Made by a program: the position numbers and the translations under genes. Source: Bradyrhizobium sp. ISRA430 (GTDB taxonomy: Bacteria; Pseudomonadota; Alphaproteobacteria; Rhizobiales; Xanthobacteraceae). From it: 64,000 nt of DNA. Location: positions 7,666,501 through 7,730,500 of the forward strand of contig NZ_CP094516.1 of the NCBI RefSeq assembly GCF_029909975.1. The letters run 5' to 3'. The notes under the pieces are model-generated. The model did no database searches and was not told where the DNA came from. It saw nothing but the letters and a program-made list of their open reading frames with translations. Below are positions 18,572 through 26,947 of this stretch, in pieces; position 1 is the first letter of the stretch; each line of letters opens with the position of its first letter.

Positions 18572-19573
18572 ATGTCGAACAAGAGAGTCGTGCTCTGGCG
18601 TCCCATGTATCACCCGATCGGCCACACGCTGCTGTCGGAAGCAGGGGTCGAGGTGATAGTGGTCGACAGCAGCGACGCCGGCGAATTGAAGCAGTCGCTG
18701 CACGGCGTAGACGTGCTGTGGGCGCGAGCGCCGGAAAAAGTCACCGCCGACGTCCTTGATGCGGGCAAATCCCTCATTGCGGTCTCCTCTTCAGGGTTCG
18801 GCACTGATAACATCGACATCCCCGCCGCCAGCGCCCGCGGCATCGTCGTTTTCAATCATCGTGGATTTGGGCGCGTACCGGTTTCGGAACACGCAATCCT
18901 GCTGATTCTGGCCGCCATGAAGCGGCTGGTTTGGGGCGACAAGGGCGTTCGCGACGGCACCGCGTGGGCGGCGCGTTCGGATATGTCGCTGGGCGAACTC
19001 GAAGGCAGCACGGTCGGAATCGTCGGCATCGGATTTGTCGGATCTGAACTTGCGCGCAAGCTTGCGAGCGGCTTCGGCTGCCGCGTCATCGGTTACGACC
19101 CTTACGCCGATCCGCGGCTCGCTCACCTCGCCAATATCGAAATGGTGTCCGATTTTCGCGACTTGCTTCGCCAGTCCGCCGTGCTCGTGCTGACGCCATC
19201 CCTGACCAACGAGACCCGCAACATGATCGGCGCGGCGGAGCTCGCAAACCTCCCAAAGGGGGCCATTGTGGTCAACGTGGGCCGAGGTCAGGTGCTCGAC
19301 TTCGACGCCCTGGCAGGCGCACTCGACAACGGACATCTGCTTGCAGCCGGGCTCGATGTCTTCCACCCCGAGCCACTGCCGGATAATCATCCGTTGCTTG
19401 CGAACGAAAAAGTGACGTTTTCGCCCCACATCGCCGGGAACACGACCGAAGCGACGATCGGCCTGGCCCGATCCGCGGCCGAACAGATATTGGCTTGCCT
19501 CAAAGGCGAGACACCGAGGTTTGCAGTCAACCCGCAAGCTTGGAGCGGAACGGCGTCAAGACGGCCAGTATAG
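18572..19573 (+). CDS. D-2-hydroxyacid dehydrogenase, NAD(P)-dependent
   Basis: A 333-residue D-isomer-specific 2-hydroxyacid dehydrogenase (phosphoglycerate dehydrogenase-like fold), which interconverts 2-hydroxy and 2-keto acids. The nucleotide-binding motif GIVGIGFVG is near residue 150; the catalytic triad is visible as Arg in NVGRGQVLD, Glu in DVFHPEPLP and His in FSPHIAGNT. The ATG at 18572 is preceded by a GAGG ribosome site; an upstream in-frame ATG at 18560 is less likely. Substrate is not deducible. The divergent LysR gene and the downstream receptor and transporter genes suggest a module for uptake and use of an organic acid, as inference. Confidence 0.9.
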   Translation: MSNKRVVLWRPMYHPIGHTLLSEAGVEVIVVDSSDAGELKQSLHGVDVLWARAPEKVTADVLDAGKSLIAVSSSGFGTDNIDIPAASARGIVVFNHRGFGRVPVSEHAILLILAAMKRLVWGDKGVRDGTAWAARSDMSLGELEGSTVGIVGIGFVGSELARKLASGFGCRVIGYDPYADPRLAHLANIEMVSDFRDLLRQSAVLVLTPSLTNETRNMIGAAELANLPKGAIVVNVGRGQVLDFDALAGALDNGHLLAAGLDVFHPEPLPDNHPLLANEKVTFSPHIAGNTTEATIGLARSAAEQILACLKGETPRFAVNPQAWSGTASRRPV

Positions 19574-19785
19574 CGTCGATGTGTACAGGTCCGGTACTGG
19601 CCCGACGGCGAAGTTCGATGCGCTTTTGGGAAAGTCGGCTTGTCAGGGTGGACCGGAAGCCGCGATCCCGCGCAGCAAGGGCTCAGTTTGACCCATCTCT
19701 GCCATTCGCCGATTAAGTGCTATGATGTACATGGCGACATGCTTACCGCGATGCGGCGGGGCTATGATGCCCGCGAGGGATGGTC

Positions 19786-20778
19786 ATGAGGCGGCGCAAC
19801 TTTATCACGCTGCTTTGTGCCGCTGGCGTTGCAGGGTGGCCGCTCGTGGCACGTCCGCAAGACAGACAGCGGCGCATTGGAGTGCTGTTGGGGCGCTCGT
19901 TCGCGGACGCTGAAGGAAAGAAACAGGCCCAGGCGTTGGAGCAAGGGCTTTCGCAGCTTGGTTGGAATAGGGATCGCAACATCCAGGTTGAATACCGCTG
20001 GGCTGGTGGCGATCTTGAACGGACCCGAACGCTCGCGAAAGAGCTGGTCAGTCAGCAGCCTGACGTCATTGTCGCCCAGAACACGGCTATAGTAACGGCA
20101 TTACTCGGCGAGACACGCGCCACTCCCATTGTTTTCGTGCAGGTTACCGATCCAGTCAAAAGCGGCTTTGTTGCTAGCTTGGCCAGGCCTGGCGGCAATG
20201 CCAGTGGCCTCGTAGACCTGGAGCCATCACTTGCGGGAAAGTGGGTGGATCTATTGAAGCAAATCGCGCCCAGGCTCGCACGGGTTCACTGTATTTTCAA
20301 CCCGGAGACCGCTCCGGGAGGCGGATCATATTACTTGCGCCCGTTGGAGGCAGCTGCAACATCGCTGGGTATCCAATCGATCGCTGTGCCAGTGCGCGAT
20401 ACTGCCGGGATCGAACAAGGGATTGCCGCGGTTGCCGGCGAACCCAATGGAGGGCTCGTGGTGATGCCAGATATCTTTAATGGCATCCATCACGAGTTAA
20501 TCATCTCGACGGCGGCCCGAGACCGTGTTCCCGCAATCTATGCTTTCCGCTTTTTTGCTTCAGGCGGCGGATTGATGTCTTATGGTATCGATATCCTTGA
20601 TTTATATCGGCGAGCCGCAGCTTACGTTGATCGCGTCCTGAGGGGCTCGCAAATCGCCGATCTTCCCGTGCAGCTGCCGGTCAAATTTGAACTCGTGATC
20701 AATTTGAAAGCTGCGAGAGCGCTTGGCGTCGACGTTTCTTCATCGCTGCTTGCTCAAGCCGACGAGGTGATTGAATGA
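19786..20778 (+). CDS. ABC transporter substrate-binding protein (ABC_sub_bind family), Tat-type signal
   Basis: A 330-residue periplasmic receptor of the ABC_sub_bind family (TrpX-like), which binds small solutes. The N-terminus MRRRNFITLLCAAGVAGWPL is a twin-arginine-type signal. The core shows RRIGVLLGRSF, LAKELVSQQPDVIVAQ, PIVFVQVTDPV, SLARPGGNASG and the family end PVKFELVINLKAARALGV ... ADEVIE. The ATG at 19786 has a GAGG ribosome site 7 bases upstream and is preferred to the ATG six bases earlier. The next gene overlaps it by 4 bp (ATGA). No permease or ATPase gene adjoins, so this receptor is an orphan here, as is common for this family in Bradyrhizobium. Confidence 0.9.
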   Translation: MRRRNFITLLCAAGVAGWPLVARPQDRQRRIGVLLGRSFADAEGKKQAQALEQGLSQLGWNRDRNIQVEYRWAGGDLERTRTLAKELVSQQPDVIVAQNTAIVTALLGETRATPIVFVQVTDPVKSGFVASLARPGGNASGLVDLEPSLAGKWVDLLKQIAPRLARVHCIFNPETAPGGGSYYLRPLEAAATSLGIQSIAVPVRDTAGIEQGIAAVAGEPNGGLVVMPDIFNGIHHELIISTAARDRVPAIYAFRFFASGGGLMSYGIDILDLYRRAAAYVDRVLRGSQIADLPVQLPVKFELVINLKAARALGVDVSSSLLAQADEVIE

Positions 20779-21752
20779 GACGATTGGCTTGCCTCGCATT
20801 TGCACTCTGGGCGTTCGGACTGTCAGCAGGCGCGCACGAGCAGCAGGCCAGCAGATCCTATCGCATAGGATATCTTGGATTCGGCGCGCTAACTTCAACG
20901 CTTCGCGAGGTCTTTGAGCGCGAGCTTCGTGACCTCGGATGGATTGAAGGACAGAATATCTTTATCGACTACCGATTTGCCGATGGCGATCGTGACAGGC
21001 TGCCGGGCCTCGCGGCGGAGTTGGTCAAGCTCAAGGCGGACGTTGTCGTTGCATCACCGACGCCGGCAGCGCAGGCCGCGAGGAACGTCACACAGGCGAT
21101 CCCTATCGTGGGCATTGGGCTCGACAACCCTGTCCGGCATGGCCTGATTGCGAGCCTTGCGCAGCCAGGCGGCAACGTCACGGGCCTTTCATATAGCGAT
21201 GGTCCGGAGATCTTCCGCAAGGACTTGAGCCTGCTGCACGAGATGGCTCCGAACATCCGCCATGTCGCCGTGCTGTCGAACTCAGCCAGTCCGAACCATT
21301 TGGTGGCGATGGAAAATATTGAGGCCGCGGCCAAGTCTCTTGGACTTGAGCTCTTGCTTCTGGACGTCGACGCGCCGGACCGGTTCGAGATCGCATTCGC
21401 AACGATGGCTCGAGAGCGGGTGCAGGCGCTGTTTGTATTTGGTGACCCGATGTTCAGTGTCTATCGATTTCGGCTCGCCGAGCTCTCGGTCCAATACCGG
21501 CTACCGACCGTCTATACTAACAGACCTCACGTCGATGCCGGCGGGTTGATGTGTTACGGGCCGAGCTTCCCCGAGCTTTGGCGGAGAGCCGCGGCCTATG
21601 TCGATAAGATCCTCAGGGGAGCCAAACCGGCCGATCTGCCGGTTGAACAGCCGGTCACGTACGAATTGGTCATCAATCTAAAAACCGCCAAGGCGCTCGG
21701 CGTCGAGGTGCCCCCAACCCTGCTTGTCCAGGCCGACGCGGTGATCGAATGA
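20775..21752 (+). CDS. second ABC_sub_bind substrate-binding protein, overlapping the first
   Basis: A 325-residue paralogue of the upstream receptor with a Sec-type signal peptide (RRLACLAFALWAFGLSAGAH). Conserved blocks: YRIGYLGFGAL, FERELRDLGWIEGQNIFIDY, DVVVASPTPAAQAA, SLAQPGGNVTGLSY and the ending TYELVINLKTAKALGVEVPP ... ADAVIE. It begins at an ATGA overlap, so translation is probably coupled. Overall identity to the first receptor is moderate, so the pair probably has different ligands or arose from an old duplication. Three C-terminal remnants of the same family lie at 15.5, 23.5 and 30.8 kb. Confidence 0.9.
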   Translation: MRRLACLAFALWAFGLSAGAHEQQASRSYRIGYLGFGALTSTLREVFERELRDLGWIEGQNIFIDYRFADGDRDRLPGLAAELVKLKADVVVASPTPAAQAARNVTQAIPIVGIGLDNPVRHGLIASLAQPGGNVTGLSYSDGPEIFRKDLSLLHEMAPNIRHVAVLSNSASPNHLVAMENIEAAAKSLGLELLLLDVDAPDRFEIAFATMARERVQALFVFGDPMFSVYRFRLAELSVQYRLPTVYTNRPHVDAGGLMCYGPSFPELWRRAAAYVDKILRGAKPADLPVEQPVTYELVINLKTAKALGVEVPPTLLVQADAVIE

Positions 21753-22101
21753 GGCGGGTCTGCTGCGGTGCGTGAGTGGCCCCTTCTGCCCATGGCGGTG
21801 CGGAAGGTCATGTCAGCTCCGGGAGGTAGACCGGAAGCTATGGGCCATTGCTCGGAAGGGTGCTGTCGACCGCACAACACAGGGATATGCGGCGCGATGG
21901 ATAAGCCGGCGCGCAGCTTGAAATCGCCAAACTTGTTGAGGGCCACCGACACGTCGTGCCGGCGTCGGCGCAATAATGGCCCGAGGAAGCGGAGCCCCTG
22001 GCCCGCGGGTCCGGCCTTCGGAGGTCGGGACCCATGACTAAACCGGTTCTTTGGTGGATCACGATGAATCTAGGTCTCCGCTGGGACCCCGACCTATCGC
22101 G
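21753..22101. other. intergenic region with a repeat remnant
   Basis: The first part (from about 21762, GCGTGAGTGGCCCC) is related to the repeats downstream of other receptor remnants. The rest has no gene; it separates two convergent transcription units, and I see no clear terminator hairpin. Confidence 0.4.
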
Positions 22102-23427
22102 TCAAAGGTGATCGCGCGCGAAATCGCGATCCTTGACGTCCGGCAGGAGCGCTGTGCTGACAATGCTGACGATCGCGCAGCCGAGGATGTAGAGCGCGAT
22201 GACATAGCCCGAACCTGTGGCGGCCAATAGCGCTGTCGCGATCATCGGCGCCGGCCCGCCGGCAGCCACCGCAGCCAGTTGAAAGCCGATCGAGGCGCCG
22301 CTGTAGCGCAGGCGGGGCGTGAATACTTCGGCAGTCAGCGCCGCCAGCGGCCCCCACATCAAGTCATGGAAAAACAATGCGAAGATGGTCGCCATGATCA
22401 CCAGGCCGGGCACAGCGCTGTTGAGCATCGCGAAATAGGGAAACGCGAAGAGCCCAGTGGCGGCCGCGCCGAAAACATAAACCCGCTTGCGGCCGAGCCG
22501 GTCAGACAGATAGCCGGATAACGGGATCGTGAAGAACGATATGAACGAGCCGATCAGAAGCGCTATCAGAATGAAGTCGCGCGACAGGTGAACGACCTGT
22601 GTGCCGTAGGGGAAGATGAAAGCAAGGTAGATGAAGACCGGCGCCATCTCGCCCATGCGCACGAGCGCGGTGAGGGCGATCTCCCTCGGTTGGCGTTTGA
22701 AAACTTCGACGACGGGCGCGCGTGCCACCCGCTCCTCGGCGATCAGCCGCTCGAAGATCGGCGTCTCGAGAATGCCGAGACGGATCCACAAGCCGATTGC
22801 GAACATGACAATGCTCAGCCAGAACGGGACGCGCCAGCCCCAGCTCAGGAATTCTTCCCCCGACATCTGGCTGAACGCCAGGATCGCCAGGGTCGCCAAG
22901 AAGAACCCGGCTGGCCCGCCGAGTTGTGGCCAGGCCGCGACGATCCCGTGATTCCGGTTGGTGCGCGCCCACTCCATCGACATCAGGACCGAGCCGCCCC
23001 ATTCACCGCCGGCGCCGATTCCCTGAACAAACCGCAGGACGATCAGCAAGACCGCGCCCCAAACGCCGATCTGCTCATAGGTCGGGACGCAGCCTACCAG
23101 GAAGGTCGACAAGCCAGTTAGCAATAGCGTCGCGATCAGCGCCGCCTTGCGGCCGATGCGATCGCCGTAATGGCCGAAGATCGCCGCGCCGATCGGTCGA
23201 GCGACAAAGCCGACTGCGAAAGTGGCGAACGCCTGCAGCGTGGCGGTGAGCGGTTCGGACGACGGAAAATACAGTTTAGCGAAGATGATCGCGGCCATCT
23301 GGCCATACAGCAGGAAATCGTACCATGCGATTGTCGTGCCGACCGTGCTGGCGATGATCGCCCGGCGCAAATGGGTGCGGTGCTCGAGCTCGGACACCGG
23401 TACGACGGGGATTTCAGCAGCCGTCAT
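22102..23427 (-). CDS. MFS transporter, metabolite:H+ symporter (MHS) type
   Basis: A 441-residue major facilitator with twelve predicted membrane helices, of the metabolite:proton symporter subfamily (relatives transport shikimate, citrate, proline/betaine or 2-oxoglutarate). Signatures: ASTVGTTIAWYDFLLYG at helix 1, GHYGDRIGRKAALI between helices 2 and 3, RFVQGIGAGGEWGGSVLM at helix 4, and SDRLGRKRVYVFG between helices 8 and 9. I start at the ATG at 23427, which has an excellent ribosome site (GGGAGGA, 7 bases away); a longer open frame upstream is low-complexity and out of family. Convergent with the receptor genes. Substrate unknown, plausibly an organic acid related to the dehydrogenase. 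Confidence 0.92.
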   Translation of the reverse strand: MTAAEIPVVPVSELEHRTHLRRAIIASTVGTTIAWYDFLLYGQMAAIIFAKLYFPSSEPLTATLQAFATFAVGFVARPIGAAIFGHYGDRIGRKAALIATLLLTGLSTFLVGCVPTYEQIGVWGAVLLIVLRFVQGIGAGGEWGGSVLMSMEWARTNRNHGIVAAWPQLGGPAGFFLATLAILAFSQMSGEEFLSWGWRVPFWLSIVMFAIGLWIRLGILETPIFERLIAEERVARAPVVEVFKRQPREIALTALVRMGEMAPVFIYLAFIFPYGTQVVHLSRDFILIALLIGSFISFFTIPLSGYLSDRLGRKRVYVFGAAATGLFAFPYFAMLNSAVPGLVIMATIFALFFHDLMWGPLAALTAEVFTPRLRYSGASIGFQLAAVAAGGPAPMIATALLAATGSGYVIALYILGCAIVSIVSTALLPDVKDRDFARDHL

Positions 23428-23527
23428 TGACGATCCTCCCGTGCCGGGCATCGGCCGGCCGAGGCCAGTAACCGTGTCGTTGCGGGTCGACGATAACATT
23501 GGCCGCGGGCCAATGCACTCGGCTACC

Positions 23528-23572
23528 ATCCCACCCTCGCCGCTTGTCCTCGCTGACGAGTTGATCGAGTAG
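23528..23572 (+). pseudogene. tiny C-terminal remnant of an ABC_sub_bind receptor
   Basis: IPPSPLVLADELIE-stop matches the last 14 residues of the family (VPPSLLVLADEVIE). Nothing upstream matches. Very short, so moderate confidence. Confidence 0.45.
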
Positions 23573-23919
23573 GACCGAGTTCGGCGCATGCACTTCGCTG
23601 CACATGCTAAGGTCTCGAACTGGCGCGACCCAAAAATTCGGTGCGTTTCCCTGATGCCGGGTGTCGGGGCGACCGGAAAAACATTTGTTCAATCCGAGTC
23701 TTATGGGTCATGATCCGATTCGGACCTTGGCTCTGGTCAGTGCTATCGTCTCGCGGTTGCGATGGCGACGATGTAATTCAATAAGACGTCTGCTCGGCGA
23801 GGGAGAGCCGGAGTGCTTGCCCCGATTGTTCTGCTTTTGGAAGCAGTGCTCGTAACATGGGATGATCGGGGTCCAGATTCCCGTCGGCGGATTGAGTCCT
23901 ATCCGAGGCAGCGAGCCCC

Positions 23920-24621
23920 ATGCACCCTGGCCGGCAGTTGGAGTTTTTAAAGCGCGTCCAGATCCTGGCTGGTCTATCGCAGATATCTTTGGAGGAGCTC
24001 GCCAAGACGTGCAGATGGCATACTTACAAACGCGGTGAAGAAATACTTGGGTATCGCGATCCTTCGAACAATGTATTCTTTCTTGTCTCCGGCAGGGTCC
24101 GCGCAATCATCCACTCGGCACGTGGGAAAGCTATCATCCTTAGGGACCTTAGGACGGGCGACATTTTTGGTGAGATTTCTGCCATCGACGGGAGCCCACG
24201 ATCGGCATCGATCGAGGCACTGGAGGTAGCCACCGTCGCGACCCTGACCTCTAGTCAGTTTGAAAATCTGCTGCTCAAGGAGCCAAGCGTCGCAATGGCA
24301 ACGCTGCGCCACATCGCGGGTGAACTGAGAAGATTGTCGCAACGCGTGCTCGAGTTCAGCACACTTGTTGTGCAAAACCGAATTCAGGCGGAATTGCTCC
24401 GTCTGGCGACTGATGCTGATAGAGACGGAGCGCAACCGTTGTTGTCGCCGGCCCCATCGCTTTCCGACATCGCCAACCGTGTTAGCACTCATAGAGAAGC
24501 AGTTTCTCGGGAGGTAAGCCGTCTCACTTCGATCGGTCTGTTGCGTCGCGAGGGACGCAACCTGCGGGTCACCGACATCGGCCGTCTAGAGAAGCTTGTG
24601 CGCGACATCAAGGGCGAGTAG
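23920..24621 (+). CDS. Crp/Fnr family transcriptional regulator
   Basis: A 233-residue regulator with an N-terminal cyclic-nucleotide-binding fold (VFFLVSGRVRAIIHSARGKA, LRTGDIFGEISAIDGSPRSA) and a C-terminal winged HTH (LSDIANRVSTHREAVSREVSRL, GLLRREGRNLRVTDIGRLE). The FGEISAIDGSPRSA phosphate-binding cassette is like CRP (FGEL...RSA), so cAMP-type ligand binding is possible; there are no Fnr-type iron-sulfur cysteines at the N-terminus. It stands alone with about 290 bp of non-coding DNA before the next gene. Targets cannot be deduced. Confidence 0.92.
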   Translation: MHPGRQLEFLKRVQILAGLSQISLEELAKTCRWHTYKRGEEILGYRDPSNNVFFLVSGRVRAIIHSARGKAIILRDLRTGDIFGEISAIDGSPRSASIEALEVATVATLTSSQFENLLLKEPSVAMATLRHIAGELRRLSQRVLEFSTLVVQNRIQAELLRLATDADRDGAQPLLSPAPSLSDIANRVSTHREAVSREVSRLTSIGLLRREGRNLRVTDIGRLEKLVRDIKGE

Positions 24622-24915
24622 CCCATTCCTGGCTTCCTGGTGCGACGTGGCATGCGATGCCGGCGATGGGCCGATCCCACCGCTCAGATTTTTTTTCATA
24701 CATTGGCAAAACTCAACGCCCGGTGCGGTTCCTGGGCGTAGCCTCGCCCCACCGCGGCGACGACCATCATGTCTCTATCGGCTTACCGGAAGGCAAGAGT
24801 AACGAACGGAGCAAGCCGATGCATAGGTACTTACATTACGCGCGGGCGAATTGATTTAGGTCATTTTGGAAGTTGTGGTGCGAATATTCTGTTTTGTTTG
24901 CAGAGGAGGATTGCC

Positions 24916-25203
24916 ATGAAGAAAATGTTCTCGGTGGCCGCTGTTGCGGCAGTGATGGTAGCCGGCTCCCGGGCAGGGGCCGCAAAGCTTCCAAGCTTTG
25001 AATTGAAAGGCCTTCCGATCACGCGACATCAGGTCGCAGTAATGGGAGCGCAAGATGTTAAGGAACAGTCGGCGACCCCAACGCTGATGTACGGCGGGAT
25101 GCCGGCGTCTGCGCATCAGATCGCTGTCCTGACGCCGCGCCCCAGCATGACGGCGAAGGCAACGGCCGTGAAGCTGACCACAGTCGGCTTGTCAGAGCGA
25201 TAA
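24916..25203 (+). CDS. small exported protein with a duplicated GxPxxxHQxAV motif
   Basis: A 95-residue protein with a signal peptide (MKKMFSVAAVAAVMVAGSRA) and a very good ribosome site (AGAGGAGGA). The mature part contains two similar motifs, GLPITRHQVAVMG and GGMPASAHQIAVLTPR, an internal duplication with conserved Pro, His and Gln. I have seen such proteins in Bradyrhizobium but know no function. The longer open frame upstream is not supported. It precedes a run of other small proteins. Confidence 0.75.
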   Translation: MKKMFSVAAVAAVMVAGSRAGAAKLPSFELKGLPITRHQVAVMGAQDVKEQSATPTLMYGGMPASAHQIAVLTPRPSMTAKATAVKLTTVGLSER

Positions 25204-25349
25204 CGCGACGGCGGGCGCTTGGGTGTGACAGCTTCGGTCGGCATCTGCTCCGTTGCCGTCAAAGCTCATCTTGAGGACTGCAAGTCCCCAACCAGGACAG
25301 CGCCGATGATCCGCGTGCCAGGCCGAGTTGGGAATCCGGAGATTGCACA

Positions 25350-25583
25350 ATGAGCACAACATATATTTCAACAGGGTGGGACAGACGCCTCGCTTCTGCC
25401 CGGCGCGTCGTCAGCTTCTTGGAAAGACATTGGGAGACGTTTCTGGAAATGCGCATACGCGAGCAGCTACGCGCTGATTTGTCCGGCCTAAGTGACAGGG
25501 AGCTGATGGACATCGGTACTTCGCGTGGCGAGATCGACTACGTCGCCTCGAACCGAGGTAGCGATCCGCGAGGCGTCCGATAA
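25350..25583 (+). CDS. DUF1127 family protein
   Basis: A 77-residue protein carrying the DUF1127 core near the C-terminus (LRADLSGLSDRELMDIGTSRGEIDYVAS). DUF1127 proteins are small Arg-rich proteins; studied members in alphaproteobacteria act in phosphate, RNA or stress control. The N-terminal half is a basic amphipathic helix (RRLASARRVVSFLERHWETF). The next gene begins 16 bp downstream with a good ribosome site, so the two are likely co-transcribed. Confidence 0.85.
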   Translation: MSTTYISTGWDRRLASARRVVSFLERHWETFLEMRIREQLRADLSGLSDRELMDIGTSRGEIDYVASNRGSDPRGVR

Positions 25584-25599
25584 ACGCAAGGAGAGTGCC

Positions 25600-25854
25600 A
25601 TGCCAACTCGTTGTTCGCATCGCTCTCCCGCAGACCACGACCTCGCGATGCGCTTCCTTCAAGTCGATCGCTCCTGGTATGAAAGCTATTGGCTCGAGGA
25701 GCACAAGCGGCAATCGGCCGGCATGATCGCTCGAAATGTTACGACCGCAGCGTCGTGCCTTCGCCCAGCTTGGGACCGCTTGGCCTCAGTCCGGCCAGCG
25801 GTGTTGGCGATTGCCCTAACGACCAAAACCAGTCCCGGAATACGACAGTCGTGA
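25600..25854 (+). CDS. small hypothetical protein next to DUF1127
   Basis: An 84-residue protein starting MPTRCSHRSPADHDLAMRFL with an AAGGAG ribosome site 9 bases before the ATG. The segment FLQVDRSWYESYWLEEHKR looks conserved; small proteins with a VDR-W-YE-YW pattern often accompany DUF1127 genes in Bradyrhizobium, to my knowledge. No signal peptide. Function unknown. Confidence 0.6.
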   Translation: MPTRCSHRSPADHDLAMRFLQVDRSWYESYWLEEHKRQSAGMIARNVTTAASCLRPAWDRLASVRPAVLAIALTTKTSPGIRQS

Positions 25855-26110
25855 ATCTGCATTTCGTCTCCCTGGCGAGGACGGTCGTATGCTATGTTTT
25901 CAGCACATCATTCCTCCTAGGTCTGATATGGCGGACTTACGGACTGCCGCCTGTCATTTGGTATTGGAATACTTGAGCCATTCGGCCCCGCCTTCGGACG
26001 CATTTCAAAAGTCGGCCGGGCGATATTTCATTGATGCATTTCCCTCCGTTCTTCCCATTGACCCGGAGGCGGGCTTTTTCTGTCAAGTGTTACCACGAAG
26101 CGATTTTCGC

Positions 26111-26845
26111 ATGTCTATTACCAAAAACCGAGCCGCTCCTTATTCGGGTGCAAGGCGGGGTAGCGGTCACTTCATCCTTTCGATGCTCTGTGCAGCCTGC
26201 ATGCTTCAATCCGCGAATAACGCGTGGGCTCAATGCACCGCCCGCGATGTCTTGCAGAACCAGCTAAAACTCAAGACGCGCTCCGCCCAGCCGCCCCAAC
26301 AGCCTATCAAGTCCGCCCGCGATGTTGCGACATGGAAGACGATTACAATTGGCACCTTCGCTGACTTGATTAGGCTGCGCAACGACATGGACCGTATGGG
26401 CTGCAATATCGGTGGGCAAGCCGCTGAAATTCTTGCTCGACCGACGTTCGCCGTTACCTCTCATAAGACAGATGTGGACCTCGTCGCCCTATCGCCAGCC
26501 CAGCTAGGGTTCACGTCCGATACCGTGAGCCTGGCCACGGTTTACGCGCGCGCTCGACAGCTCGGCTTTGAACTTGCTGCGGCCGAGGTCGGCCCGCAAT
26601 TGCGAATCCAATATCTCGACCAACCCATGGGTGAATTTCTCATCATCGGAATGGAGCCAATCAAGAAGTGGAGCGGCGAGCCGATTATTCTGAATGTGGC
26701 AAATGGCGGAGCCGGATTGATCCTAATCGGCCAAGACGGTAGAGCCGGAGCGGAAATACCCGTGACATCTCGTTTTGTTTTCGCGCGGCCCCATCAACCC
26801 GCACCCAGCACCGAACTCGAGCAGGCAGCAACGTTTCCACCGTGA
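26111..26845 (+). CDS. exported hypothetical protein (244 residues)
   Basis: I start at the ATG at 26111, which gives a basic N-terminus and a hydrophobic signal segment (HFILSMLCAACMLQSANNAW, then AQC). The frame is open further upstream to 25889, but that part crosses a GC-rich hairpin followed by TTTTT (about 26061-26080) and lacks a ribosome site. The mature protein has two Cys and a repeated ITIGTFADLIRLRNDMDRMG helix; the C-terminal half (LRIQYLDQPMGEFLIIGMEP) is beta-rich. I do not recognise the family. A hairpin terminator candidate follows. Confidence 0.6.
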   Translation: MSITKNRAAPYSGARRGSGHFILSMLCAACMLQSANNAWAQCTARDVLQNQLKLKTRSAQPPQQPIKSARDVATWKTITIGTFADLIRLRNDMDRMGCNIGGQAAEILARPTFAVTSHKTDVDLVALSPAQLGFTSDTVSLATVYARARQLGFELAAAEVGPQLRIQYLDQPMGEFLIIGMEPIKKWSGEPIILNVANGGAGLILIGQDGRAGAEIPVTSRFVFARPHQPAPSTELEQAATFPP

Positions 26846-26887
26846 ACAGGAGCGTCCCGAGCTGAGAAGTTTTACCGGCAAACTGCG

Positions 26888-26904
26888 ACGCCCGCGACGG
26901 GCGT
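26888..26904 (+). terminator. hairpin between two exported-protein genes
   Basis: ACGCCCG CGA CGGGCGT is a perfect 7-bp stem with a 3-base loop, 43 bp after the stop of the upstream gene, followed by a GT-rich rather than pure T tail. Probable terminator. Confidence 0.45.
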
Positions 26905-26947
26905 GTGCGTTTGCGTTTCAACAACGCACTATGGAAGGAGCCCGGGA

